A stretch of DNA of 64,000 nucleotides from Tetrahymena thermophila SB210 (Eukaryota; Ciliophora; Oligohymenophorea; Hymenostomatida; Tetrahymenidae), in assembly GCF_000189635.1 (NCBI RefSeq), contig NW_002476162.1, positions 248,001 through 312,000 on the forward strand, read 5' to 3'. The notes beneath the pieces are model-generated. The model ran no database searches and was not told the DNA's origin. It saw only the letters and a program-made list of their open reading frames with translations. Numbering within the stretch: the stretch's first letter is position 1; every line of letters starts with the position of its first letter. Of the stretch, positions 12,715 to 23,774 are shown piece after piece. Made by a program: the position numbers and the translations under genes.

Positions 12715-13090
12715 TAAATAATGATAGATGAATGAAAAATATATTTATTTTTTCAAATTTATCAATTATATAATAGTAACTTATTATACGAGAATAAAAT
12801 AGGTTAAGCAGAGTGAATTGAATTTATGGTATTTAGATCGTTCCTCAAAATTTAAACAATTAAATCATTACCATACATCGGACTTAATTAAAATAAAATA
12901 AAAATTTGATATATAATGGTAGATAAATGATAAATATATTTACATCTTCAAATCTATTAATATAATGTTTAGCTTATAAAACGAGAATTATAATGATTAT
13001 TTTAAGTGATTTTATATAATTAGATCATTCCTAAAAACTTAAACAATAATTGCTTTTATACATTGATTTAATTAAAATAAAAATAGTCTT
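12715..13090. repeat. imperfect direct repeat, two units of about 185 bp
   Basis: Shared landmarks in the same order in both units: GATAGATGAATG / GGTAGATAAATG, CGAGAATA / CGAGAATT, TTTAGATCGTTCCT / ATTAGATCATTCCT, then TTAATTAAAATAAAA. First unit starts about 12720, second about 12915. Noncoding, diverged, so not recent. Confidence 0.65.
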
Positions 13091-13204
13091 TATGATTAGA
13101 GTATTTACCACCTTACATTATTATTTTTTATCCCTAATTTTAAAATGATCTAATAAATGACAAGAATTCAAGTATAATCAAAAAAGCTAAATTTTTTAAC
13201 CATA

Positions 13205-13385
13205 AAATATTAGAGTAAAGCAATAAAATACGATCAAAAAATTTTGTTCAAAAATTATGATTAGCTCTATGTTACATTTTTAACATTAAAAAATAATTCT
13301 TATATTAGAGTAAATTAAGAAAATAAGATCAGAAACTTTTGTTCAAAAATCTTGATTGCTCACTGTTAAATTTTTTTACTACTTA
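13205..13385. repeat. imperfect direct repeat, two units of about 91 bp
   Basis: ATATTAGAGTAAA recurs at about 13208 and 13299, each followed by an A-rich GATCA block, TTTTGTTCAAAAAT and a GATTxGCTC block. No coding potential noted. Confidence 0.65.
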
Positions 13386-14119
13386 AAAAAAATTGATTGA
13401 TTATTTAGTTAATTTTTATATTTATTTTATTTATCTTCAATATTTAAAACAAATAAATCTATTATCAGAAGATAGAGCAATAAATTGAAATATCCTAGTT
13501 ATAATTGTTTAAGCTTGACTCTGATGCAAATTATGTAAAATACCATCACTGATTTATTTTTTTATTATTTTTTAGACTATATTTTTGATAAATAAAATAA
13601 TTAAGAAAAGAAAAGATTTGATAAATTAAATAATCTATTGGTATTCTAATATTATTTAAGAAATAATAAATGAAAATAGATATAAAAAACTAAGATAGCA
13701 ATAAGCAATCATCCATTTTTAAAATCAAATGGGTAAAAATATAAAAATTTATCATAGACAAAACATTAAATAAAAATAATTAAAAATTAAATTTGATATT
13801 AAAAAATAAAATCCAAACACTTTCTTACAATATTTATAATAAAGAAACGGATAAATAAATATAATAAGTAAGTAAGTTAAAATTAGAAATATTTTTTGTT
13901 ATATTTATTGAATTTAATAATATACTAAAATTAATTTAGCATGATACAAAAATAAAATAAATTTATTCCAAATTTTTATAAGTGAAGAAGTAAATATGGA
14001 AATCAATGAAATTAAATTAAAAATTATTTTAAATAATTAATTAAAATAATAAGGAATAAGTTAATTTATAATAAACAAATAAATGAAGAAAGAAATTATT
14101 TTAGTATTAAATAATATCT

Positions 14120-15352
14120 TCATTTTAAGAGTAAATAGAAATGGATAGAAATTCCTAATAAAGTAAAACCAATTATGCCCAAGGTTACAGATGGACATAT
14201 ATATTTTTATCCTGTGTATTATTCTTTTAGCTTTGAATTGCAATTAGTACAATAAACTTCTATTTTATTCATTAAGCATCCATCTACTGGCTTGTTAGTA
14301 GAGAGAATATCAAAACAAGAACAACATAGACAATTTTCAATAGCATCACATATACCTGGGTTTTTTTGATTCATTTAATACTAATTATATTCCATTTTTC
14401 GGTTTTATCTTTATGAGTAGTATGAAAAATCTATAGTTGATGATATTAATTACTGACTCTCACAGCAACTATCTAAAAAGTTAAAACAAGAAAAGTAACA
14501 ATTTTTATCACAAAAATCACAACTGCTATCACAGCATGATGCACAAGGACAGTCAGAATCTAATGCATCAGAAGCTATTGCCATAATAACTATTGCCACA
14601 ATCAAAGTAACTAATCCTCCGAGGAATAAAATTAATAAAATAGCAGATACATACACTAAAGGACTAGTTATATATAAGTGTTAATTTGGATTCCTATGAT
14701 TGCAGTACTCTATTTCTTTTATATCTCTTATAGGTATTTAATACATATCATTAATTTAATTTTATGGTTATTTTATTTATAATTAATTTTCCATTGCTGG
14801 AGGAGGTGGAATTGGTATTTCAATTTTTAAGTCATGATTGTATGAGTTACTATTATTATAAGGATATTCCATACTTGGTATTTGCATAGAATTATAATAA
14901 ATATTTGTTTTAACTTATTCTGAATTTATATCTTATTTATCATAAATGTTATTTTGAGTTTTGCTTTACAGATCACTTTTCAAAATTATTTGTTCATCTT
15001 CATAATTGAGTAGAGATTAGTGAAGAGCTTAACTATTTTATAAAATTAATAAAATATAAATTTATAAAATAAGTTTTATTTTCCAAAAATAATTCTTTAA
15101 ATAATAAAAATTTTTAAAAAATGGCAATAAAAAATAGGCATTATTAGGATATTTTTGTAATTAATATGAGTTCTAATTTGATAAATTTTATATATATGTA
15201 AACCAAAATTTAAATTTAGGAAAAAGAATGTACTTGATTGAATATCTGTAATCACAATCTTCATTTAAGTTTGTATTTATTTATTTTTTATCATCTTATG
15301 AAGGAATCTAGGCTTCTAAATCTTCTCTTTCAATTTAAGAATTTCTTTTCAT
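14120..15352 (-). CDS. cysteine-rich two-span membrane protein, paralogue 2 of 3
   Basis: Two exons, 15352-15234 and 15032-14120, joined across a 201-bp intron (GTACATTC...AAAATAG), give 343 residues in one continuous frame. The parts match paralogue 1 in order: I-P-I-P-P-P-P-A; I-R-D-I-K-E-I-E-Y-C-N-H then H-L-Y-I-T-S-P; a hydrophobic span starting after the S-P; a cysteine block (C-P-C-A-S-C-C ... C-D-F-C); N-K-I-E-V-Y-C-T-N-C-N with E-Q-Y-T-G; a last hydrophobic span with the shared L-G-I-I-G-F, ending L-L-L-K. The start M-K-R-N-S-Q is the first ATG of the exon. The intron sits in the Gln-rich N-terminal part at the same phase as in paralogue 3. Function unknown. Confidence 0.85.
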
Positions 15353-16246
15353 TTATTTTACTTTAGAAGAAAAATAATAAATACTTTACTTTTGGTTTAT
15401 GATTTTTTGGTTTCTTTTTTGTTTTTAATAATTATAAACTTATTAATTAATTTCGTCATTTGTAAACGAAATTTGTAAATCCATTTTTTATATTTTAAAA
15501 TCAAAATAAGCATTTTAAAAAATTGTAGTTTATAATTCAGTATATTAAATAAGCAAAACTATGTTAACTTAATTTTAAATATCATTTTAAGTAAAATTAA
15601 ATATGTTATAAAACTAAATTGCAAGCTTCATAAAATACCTAAACAAATTCTTTTATTGCTTGAGAATCGAAATATTTATTTATTTTATTTTCTCATCATA
15701 TAAATAAATAGGTATTTATAAGAAATTAATTATATAATTCATCATAATTCTTGCTTTTTGTATAAAGTTTAAGAGTTTTAAAATAATTTTTATCAATTAA
15801 AAATTTCTATATGCATTTTAATAGAAAATAATACATTTTAATATTAGTTTCTTTGAAAAATTTATATTGCTGAGATTGGTGAATTAAATAATGATTAAAT
15901 ATAATAATTTCTCGATCATTAATAATTTCAAATTTGATCAGAATTATCAAATTAGATGATCAGGAAATAGCTTATCTAATATTAATAGTATGATTACTAC
16001 AAATTGTATCCGTATTCAAAATACTAAATTATTTTTAATTTATTTGGGTAAAAAAGGATTTTATAAATATAAGACCTGTTTTAAAATAGGTAGATTGATA
16101 ATAATAATATGCATAATAAAAAATTTTTCATGAAACTTTAACAATTTTATACAAAAAAAATAGATTTATTATTTTCTTTACTTTTTAAAAAATACAAAAT
16201 AGCTTATTTTATCTGCTGAGTATCTAAGGTACATAATTAATATAAT
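15353..16246. other. intergenic, AT-rich
   Basis: Between the promoter side of paralogue 2 and the 3' end of the acidic-repeat gene. Several short palindromic AT stretches (for example around 15890-15975) but no gene. Confidence 0.5.
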
Positions 16247-18490
16247 TCAATCTATAATTAAATCGCATATTACTTTACAAATATTAAAATTGAGAATTTA
16301 AAATAGTTTTTGTTTTTTAAATACTTATATTTTAAGTAAAGTTTAATCTTCTAATAGCAATTCTGAAATATTCATAGAGTTTTTGTGAAGCTATGGATGA
16401 TAAATTAAACAAATATGATTTTTCATGATGCTTGGTACTTGAATACCCTTATTTCCAAGAAATTAAATTTTAACTTCTTTTTAATAAAAAAAATATTATT
16501 AATCAACTTTTGCAATAACTTTTATCCTATAATTATCCATTAATAACTATTATTTAGGAGGTTGTAGATTTAAAAAAACACCATAAGAAATAGAATTAAC
16601 TCTTAAATATAAGTAGTTAAAAGCAACATTTGGGATCTAAAATGTTTTTTTATAAATTTCTCCATATAATCTATCCATACACTAACTACAATCGCAAATT
16701 TAATTTCACTTAATTTTAAGTCTATTAACAGAAAATCAGTCGATAGGTTTACTTGCTCTTATTATAACAGATTTTATATTCCAACCAATTAACTTTTACT
16801 ATGGTCAATATCTAAGCTATTGCTAAAATCTGTAGGTATTATACGTGCATCAAGAGATAATTGAAGCTTTTTGAAATGAATTTTTCTCAATTCATTAATA
16901 TTTATAGAAAGAGGATTTTTAAATAAAGCTTGATAATTATTTTGCTCATACATTGTCTGAATTATTAAATTTTAATAGTTATTTAAAATTGATTCAGTTT
17001 TGCTTGGTCCTTAAAAACTATCTTGATTATCATTTTCTTCACAGCTGATATATTCCTTTTGTTCCTTTTACTTTTTCCTATCTCCTTAGTTTGTAAGGCT
17101 TTCATCGTTACTTTCTTATTCTTCCCAACTATCATCAGAACTTTCATCCAAATAATCATCTGCATTCCAGCTTTGATCTGAGCTTTCATTTGAGTCAATA
17201 TTTTTATTTTATTTACTTTAATATTTAATTTCTTTGTAGTTACTGTCTGCACTTTATTCTTAGTCATCATCTTAGCTTTAGATTTTGTTTTTTTATAAGA
17301 TTGCATATGCAGCCTATTCTGGAATATCATCATCATCACTACCTTTTTAATTTTAATTACCAATTTATTAACTTCTTTCTAAGCTTTTATTTTAACATTT
17401 TTAGTTTTTATTTTTAAATTCAAAATAACATTCTTCTTCAGAGTCTTCATTCTCACTTTTATCATAGCTCTCATCTGAGTCACTAACTTTATTTTATTCT
17501 TAGCTTTAATATTCATTTTTTTCATAGTTACTATCTTAACTTTAGATTTTTTTTTTTTTTTGGATTGCATATGCAGTATTATCTGAAATTTCATCATCAC
17601 TCTCCTTTTAATCTTAACTATCAATTGATTAACGTCTTTCTAAGCTTAGCTTTTAACATTCTTAGCTTTTATTTTCATATTTAAAAGTAAATTCTTCTTC
17701 AGAGTTTTCTTCTTATGGGAGTAATTAACCCTTAATCATAGTCTTTTAAATAGTTTCACTTTAAGCACTTAGCATTGAGCTCTTAATTTTTTACTCTAAA
17801 TAGTAAAATTTACTTAAAGACTGAGTAAATGAAAGGAGATATTTTGTAAACTCTTTTTTTATTTTAGTGATATTTATTTTTTAATTCAATTAAGAGCTAA
17901 AATCATCATTAAAGTCCATGATTTAAGTTTCCCATGATTCACAATACTTGAGATTCAAATCATTAACTGAGCAAAGGTAATACAGTTCTTCTTTTTTTTC
18001 TAGACAAATAAATTAGCTTGATTTTTACAAGCTTTGTAAGATCTGTAGTATGTTTTCCACAATCAAGTTAATTATTTTTTTTTTAAATTTAACTCAGATT
18101 TATTATTTTATTAGATTTTATAACTTTTAGATATCTTTTTAAAGTTAATTATGAAGCAGATTCAATCTCAATAATTTTATAGATTCCATAATTATGTGAT
18201 ATTTAATTATGAGAAAGCTAAATATTTTATTAAATACCCCAAATCATCATAAAATTTAATTCTGATAATTGTTAGAATTTTTGATGATTTTTGATATTTT
18301 AAAACCTTCTATTTTAGCTAAGAATGTTTGTTTGTTTTCGAAAAACCAATCTTAATACAGTAAATAATTTTTTTACTCTCAAAATAATAATTCCGAATAT
18401 CTTATTTAGAGATTTTATTTTAAATGAAGCTATACCTTAATGCATTAATTCTTCTTTATTTTAATTTTGGTTTTATTGTTTTTTACTCAT
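16247..18490 (-). CDS. acidic Ser/Asp/Gln-rich repeat protein; frame changes unresolved, possibly decaying
   Basis: The best-supported part is a long open frame from about 18060 to 16800. It holds hydrophobic/helical segments and then an acidic region with two diverged copies of a block ending A-Y-A-I (about 17600 and 17310), each followed by Lys, Gln and runs of S, D and E. A homopolymer of 15 A at 17547-17561 keeps this frame. A start M-S-K-K-Q-Q at 18490 and a C-terminal piece from about 16690 (C-D-C-S-Q-C-M-D, later Y-R-I-K-V-I-A-K-V) to TGA at 16247 also look coding. However, reading 18400-18000 and 16800-16690 needs several frame switches for which I cannot place ordinary introns. Either there are very short introns or the gene is damaged. 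Family not recognised. Confidence 0.5.
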
Positions 18491-19127
18491 TATTTTTGTA
18501 TTGTTTATTTTATGAATTGAGAAGTAGTTAATTTATTTTTATGAAAATTGAAGCGCTCTGCTATGAAGTGCTGTGTTTTCTTTAGAATCAAAATATTTCT
18601 ATCTGATTTTGTTTAAAAAATATATAAAATTGTTCTAAATATTTTAAGCTATTTTTTCATTCATCATATTATACTAATATAAAGATTAAGTACTTCAAAA
18701 TAGAAAATTAAGCTTACTAATTAATCATTAGCAACACAAATATACATTGATATAAATCTTCAATCTATTTTTCTAAACTTACTAATTGATTGATAATAAT
18801 CTATTTTATTTATGCATATCTAATAAAATATTTTATTTGTAGATAAAAAAAGTTGTTATTATTTTTTACTTTATGAATTAAGAAGTAGATAATTTATTTT
18901 TATAATAAGAGATATACTTTTTAAATAGACTTAAAAATTGAAAACAAAATTAAATCTTATAAAGTAATAATAAGCAACATAAATAAGTATTTTAAATGTT
19001 AAATATTAATACTAATTTTTTTTATTTTATAAACTGATTCGTTGGTTGATAAATAAATATTTTATCCAAATATATATACCTGATAAAATACTTTACTAGT
19101 ACAAAAAAAATTTTTTTATCCTTCTGA
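18491..19127. other. intergenic, with an ankyrin-gene fragment
   Basis: AT-rich. Contains a short piece resembling the ankyrin kinase gene (listed separately) and an imperfect direct repeat: AATTxAGAAGTAG plus the following 20 or so bases near 18515 recurs near 18873. Confidence 0.5.
18565..18595 (-). pseudogene. short relic matching an ankyrin-repeat segment of the kinase gene
   Basis: About 30 bases are identical at all but one position to 3252-3281 of the ankyrin kinase gene, where they encode the D-S-K-E-N-T-A-L-H part of an ankyrin repeat. Here the same peptide can be read on the minus strand but the flanks do not continue as ankyrin sequence. Too long for chance in such AT-rich DNA, given its GC content. 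It looks like the remnant of a duplicated copy. Confidence 0.55.
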
Positions 19128-20236
19128 TCATGATTGGTAATGCTTCAAAAGAAGAATAGATACTATAAGAATAATGACTCCAAAAATACCAAGGAGTAAA
19201 GAAGGAACTATATGCTTAGTTCCTGTCCATTCTTCTTTTAATTTAGTGTTACAAGCTGTGCAGTAGACTTCAACTTTATTTATCATACAACTATCAGTTG
19301 CGCTCCCAAGATTTATACTGTCCATGCAAGAACAACAACAACAGTCATATAAACAACTAAATAATGTATCACAACATGATGGACTTTAACTTTAGTAGTC
19401 ATAGTAATTCCTTCTTCTATGATATTTGTGTCTGTAGTACGAATGGTCGTATCCACAATTAATATAATAAGCACTTTAGTATCTATTAAAAGTAAAAATT
19501 TCACAACATCTAAGACAACAGTCACATAAATAGTAGCATTCACAAGACCCACAATTACAATTGCAATTATTACAAGCACCAATCTTACAGTCGCAGTTTC
19601 CCTTACCATCTGTTAAAGCAAGAACTGCAACCACAATTAAAATTATTAATCCAACAATAAGAGAAATAATTCCCATTATATAGAATGCTATGATTATTAC
19701 TGAGAAGAATATTTTAGGACTTGAAACATAGAGATATTTTTGAGGGTTTTGATGCTTGCATTCTTAAATTTCTTAAACTGTTCTAATTTCAAATTATTCA
19801 GCATTAAAAGGTTAGCTCAGAGAATATTCTGTTTAAATAGGATTTTATAATTGAGGTGGAGGAGGAGGAGCAACTGGTAGATTTTAGTTCTGTTGGATAT
19901 TTTAATTTTAATGCATATGGCCAACATGTAAATTGCTCATGAAAGGACGCTCCATATAAGGAGGGACCTGATTATAATTTTAGTTTATATTGATTTCATA
20001 TGGCTGTTACTACATATTAACAACATAAGCTCCTTGAATAGGTTCACCTTGAGGTACAGAATTGTGGAATGAACTATTACTATTTTGAAATAAAAGAAAT
20101 TTAAGAATAGTTTAATTGATATTTTAAAAAGTTACTTGATTGCCTACTCGCTTGGATAATGATAATTAGGTTAATTTTACTGATTATTCTAATAATTATA
20201 GCTATTTTAGCTATTATCCATAGGTTTATAATCCAT
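19128..20236 (-). CDS. cysteine-rich two-span membrane protein, paralogue 3 of 3
   Basis: Exons 20236-20136 and 20079-19128, separated by a 55-bp intron (GTAACTTT...AAAATAG), give 350 residues. Start taken as M-D-Y-K-P-M-D at 20236; the frame stays open upstream without another convincing ATG, so a longer N-terminus is possible. Same architecture as the other two: Gln/Asn-rich N-terminus, A-P-P-P-P-P, E-I-Q-E-C-K-H-Q-N-P then L-Y-V-S-S-P, a hydrophobic span, a cysteine block (C-N-C-N-C-G-S-C-E-C and C-D-C-C-L-R-C-C), a Tyr/His/Arg-rich linker unique to this copy, C-C-C-C-S-C, N-K-V-E-V-Y-C-T-A-C-N with E-E-W-T-G, and a final span ending H-Y-Q-S. The intron phase equals that of paralogue 2. 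Confidence 0.85.
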
Positions 20237-22113
20237 GCAGTATTTAGAGCTATTAAATCTTATGTAAAATAACTATTTGGATGGAGTATTGGTATTTTTA
20301 AATGTTCTAAAAACCTCTAATTTTTGTTTAACTCTAGTATTGTTAATTGATTAGCTGAAATTATTATTATTAAACTTATGTAAATGTTTATCTTAAGTAA
20401 TTCTTATAATTTAGAAATAAGTTAATAAATTAATTAATTATCACATATTTACCAACATAGTTGCAAACAAAATTAAGTGAATATACAAATGTACAATTCA
20501 TCCATCTATTTTTAATTAATTGAATTTCGATCAAATTTGAGCGTTCTATCACATAAAATACCTGTAAATTATACTTTTAGACTGTTTTTCTAAATATATT
20601 TTAATATTGAGAAGATATTTACAATTAATTTTTAATTATATTATTTTTAGACATAAAGTTAAAAAATAATTATTCTCAACAATCTATGAGAAATAAAAGT
20701 AAAAAAGAATCCTGCTATCTGAATAAATTTATATATCAATCAATTATTGGATATTTTTGAATGATTTAAAAATTTCCCTGATCATAAATTAAGGATTATT
20801 TGTTTTTATTTCTATTTCAATCAACAATTTTAATTTTTCTATATAAATTCAAAAAATAAATATATATTTTGAATCGATAAATTATTTATAATAATATTAA
20901 TTATTTACCTATTCAAATAAAAAATTAAATATCTATCATAAAACTTAATGAACCAAAATATCCATAAAAATCAATTTATTTTTTAAAAAATTTTATTAAT
21001 AATTGAATTAATTTTCAGGATATAACAATCTTCTACTCTTTCTATTTGATAAATTTTGATTAGTAGACTGAAAAGCAAAAATTGGCTGATCATCTATATA
21101 TTTTAATATAGATAATTGTTGATAATAAATTAATTAGCTTTTCGAGAAAAAAAATATGTAATATAAACTATTTTGTGATTTTTTTATTATTTTTTTAATA
21201 TTATTTATATTGAAAAATTATTGTTTAACTTAAAAATACTAGTTTTACTAAAATTCTATCATTTATTATGTAAAATTTATTTTTAAGACAATAATTCAAT
21301 CATTTTCATGAATCTTTATCATATAAATTATGCTAACATTTTTATTTATCTATTTTATGTTTGTATAATTAATTTTGATTAGTGATTTATTAAAAAAATC
21401 AAATAGACTAACTTTACTGTTTTTATTTTAAATTCTTAATAAACAAAATTTGGATTTGTTAAAATATTTTTTTTTCCAAAGTCGATCTAATTTTTAATTT
21501 TATTTAATTATATAACTAACTTATTCGATTGACTTTTAAACTTTTTAATTTAAAAAATAAAGCTATGATAACTATTAATTATTTTATATTATATTTAATT
21601 ATTAAGATTAAAAAATAATTCAAATAAAAAATCAATTTAAAAAGGAAAATAATATTCTAAAATCTATACTTTTATTATATTAAAGCATTTGCTTGATGTA
21701 ATTTGAACTTAATACAGATAATCAATCAATTGTGTATTATGAAAACAAAATGTATGCTTAAAATGATCATTTTTTTATTCATTAATTTTTAAATTTTTCA
21801 AAGAAATGTCAACTTTTTAATACAAATATTATTAATTGATTTTTTTTTTTGCTAAAATATTAATATTTATTATTATTAATTTAATTACTTTTTTTATGTT
21901 TTCCAAGTCAAAATATTTCTTAAAAATTATTTTTTTTGATTGTAAAGTAGATTAAACTATAAAGCTCTCATCTATTTCATTTATATTTTTTGTTAGATTT
22001 TATAATTTTCGATCAAAAATATGTTTAATTTTTAGTTATTTGCTTAATAATATATTATTTATATTAAAAAAAACATTAGAGATCTTTTTAAAGTAATTCA
22101 AATTTAGATAGAA
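20237..22113. other. intergenic between divergent genes
   Basis: Separates the minus-strand paralogue 3 from the plus-strand TSSC4-like gene, so it should hold both promoters. Very AT-rich with long T tracts; no recognisable motif or coding frame. Confidence 0.5.
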
Positions 22114-22797
22114 ATGAACGTTGAAAAAATTTAATAGCTAGAATAGAACTTAACTACACATAAACGCCTGTTTCTTTAAAGCGATGAAATGATATAAGAG
22201 GAACCTAAAGAATTTAGATAAGTTCCAGGTGATTACTTTGACATTACAGATACATAGTAAATAGAAGAGCTAACAAATATTATAAAAACCAATCAAAAAA
22301 ATAAAAAATAGTCTTTTCAGCTTTAAGGGTTGAAGTCGAAGTCAGAGTCAAAAGAAAACGTACCAGAAAATATTGAAGTGGAAAAGAGCTTTAACTAAAA
22401 GATTAACGTACTATTTTCAGCTCTAGATAACTGCAAAAAGGAAATTGATAACAAAAAATCCTAGGATATTATAGAACAAAAATATTTGTATTACACTTTA
22501 GATGATGTAGAATATAAAGACAAAGAAGTAATTTCAGAAGCATTCGCATTTTTAAAGGATTTAGAGAAAAAAGAAAAGCTAAAGTAAAAGAAAGAGTAAA
22601 TGTAAAATGATGAATAATTGATTGAAGAAGAGTTTGATATTTTATCTTTTAAGCCCAGCTACTAGCAGTCATCTTAGAGGACTTAAAAATAATAATCTTA
22701 GATATAAGTCGAAGAGTAAAAATTAAAATCAAGAATTCAGAATCTAACTATTGAAGAAGATGAAGATGATGAATACGAGGAATAAAAAGAAGAATGA
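22114..22797 (+). CDS. TSSC4-like protein
   Basis: Single exon of 227 residues (ATG 22114, TGA 22797). Charged and mostly unstructured, rich in K, E and Q with an acidic C-terminus (E-E-D-E-D-D-E). Three spaced signatures recall the TSSC4 family, whose human member chaperones U5 snRNP / tri-snRNP assembly: S-F-Q-L-Q-G at 67-72, I-N-V-L-F-S-A-L-D at 97-105 (family: I-F-D-x-L-D), and Y-Y-T-L-D-D-V at 126-132 followed by A-F-A-F-L at 143-147 (family: Y-S-L-E-D-V then A-L-A-F-L). The match is by motif order and spacing, not by a search. If right, the protein would act in the nucleus in spliceosome assembly, fitting an intron-rich genome. Otherwise it is an unassigned charged protein. Confidence 0.65.
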
Positions 22798-23774
22798 ATA
22801 TTTTAAAATTTCAATTAAACTTTTTTGAAGAATAATTTGCAAAATTTTAGATACATTTTTAAAAAAATTAACTTGGAAACAAATCTATTTCTAAATAGCT
22901 CAGTTCAAAAAGTAAATAAATATCCTATGTAAATATTATTGATAAAAACCAAATTTATATAAATATATATATGTAATTAATTAATTGAATGTTCTTGTAT
23001 TTATTCATTCCAATTTTTAATTTTATAATTACTTTTTCTTAATATTGTCTATCAAGAAATCTCAAAATATTTAATTGAAGTCAAATATTTATTTTCTAGC
23101 CAATCATCTATTAAAGAATTAATAATAAACTATTGTTAATACCTTAAATTTCTACTTAAATAATAACTGATAGAATTTTTAAAAATTTAAAAACCTTAAA
23201 AAAAGAAATATCAATTTTATGTAAAAAATGCCTTAAAACTTCAAATAATAAGTTTTTTTTTAATTTCTTTTTGTTTTTTTCACTTTTCATTAAAGCAAGT
23301 GTCAAATGTTAATAAAATAAATAATAATAAAAAAAAATATAAACTCTTTAATTTAAAGTTATGACAATAGCTAAATCAATAACTCGCTTAAAAAAAATAA
23401 TTTTTATTATAAAGTTTAATAAATCTAAAGTAAGTTATAAATTTTAAAAAATAAATTAACCTTTCTTTCATTCATTAGAATTAAATTTTCATTAAAAAGT
23501 TATGTTCAGATTTAATAAACATATTTTTAACTAATTCTAAGTGTTTTAAACAAAATTAATTTGTTTACATTTTATAAATAGATTTAATATTTTTAAAGAT
23601 AATGAATTACTGATGAATTTAATTTTTTTTATTGAGTTAATTTATGCTAAATATAAAATGTTACAATAATGTATGAAAATAACAAGAATAAATATGGTGA
23701 ATCAAATGATTAGTATTATATTGAAAATTTAAGAGAATAGCTTTTATAGAGCTTATAATTTAGTTTAGTTTAAT
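22798..23774. other. intergenic between convergent genes
   Basis: The 3' ends of the TSSC4-like gene (+) and the LRR gene (-) face each other across this stretch. AT-rich, no gene seen. Confidence 0.5.

Larger units (their letters stand above)
12132..14119. other. intergenic with diverged local duplications
   Basis: Lies between paralogues 1 and 2 of the cysteine-rich membrane protein. No coding frame found. It holds an A-rich simple-sequence tract and two sets of imperfect direct repeats, listed separately. Confidence 0.5.

Noticed and set aside
16983-17624. Two minus-strand frames rich in Lys, Met and Ile
   Set aside because: They are the +1 shadow of the acidic repeat region; the true frame (D/E/S/Q-rich) is open through both and ends only at TGA.
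19313-19609. Val/Ile/Thr-rich minus-strand frame of 98 codons
   Set aside because: Alternative frame of paralogue 3; the overlapping frame with the Cys block matches the two other paralogues.
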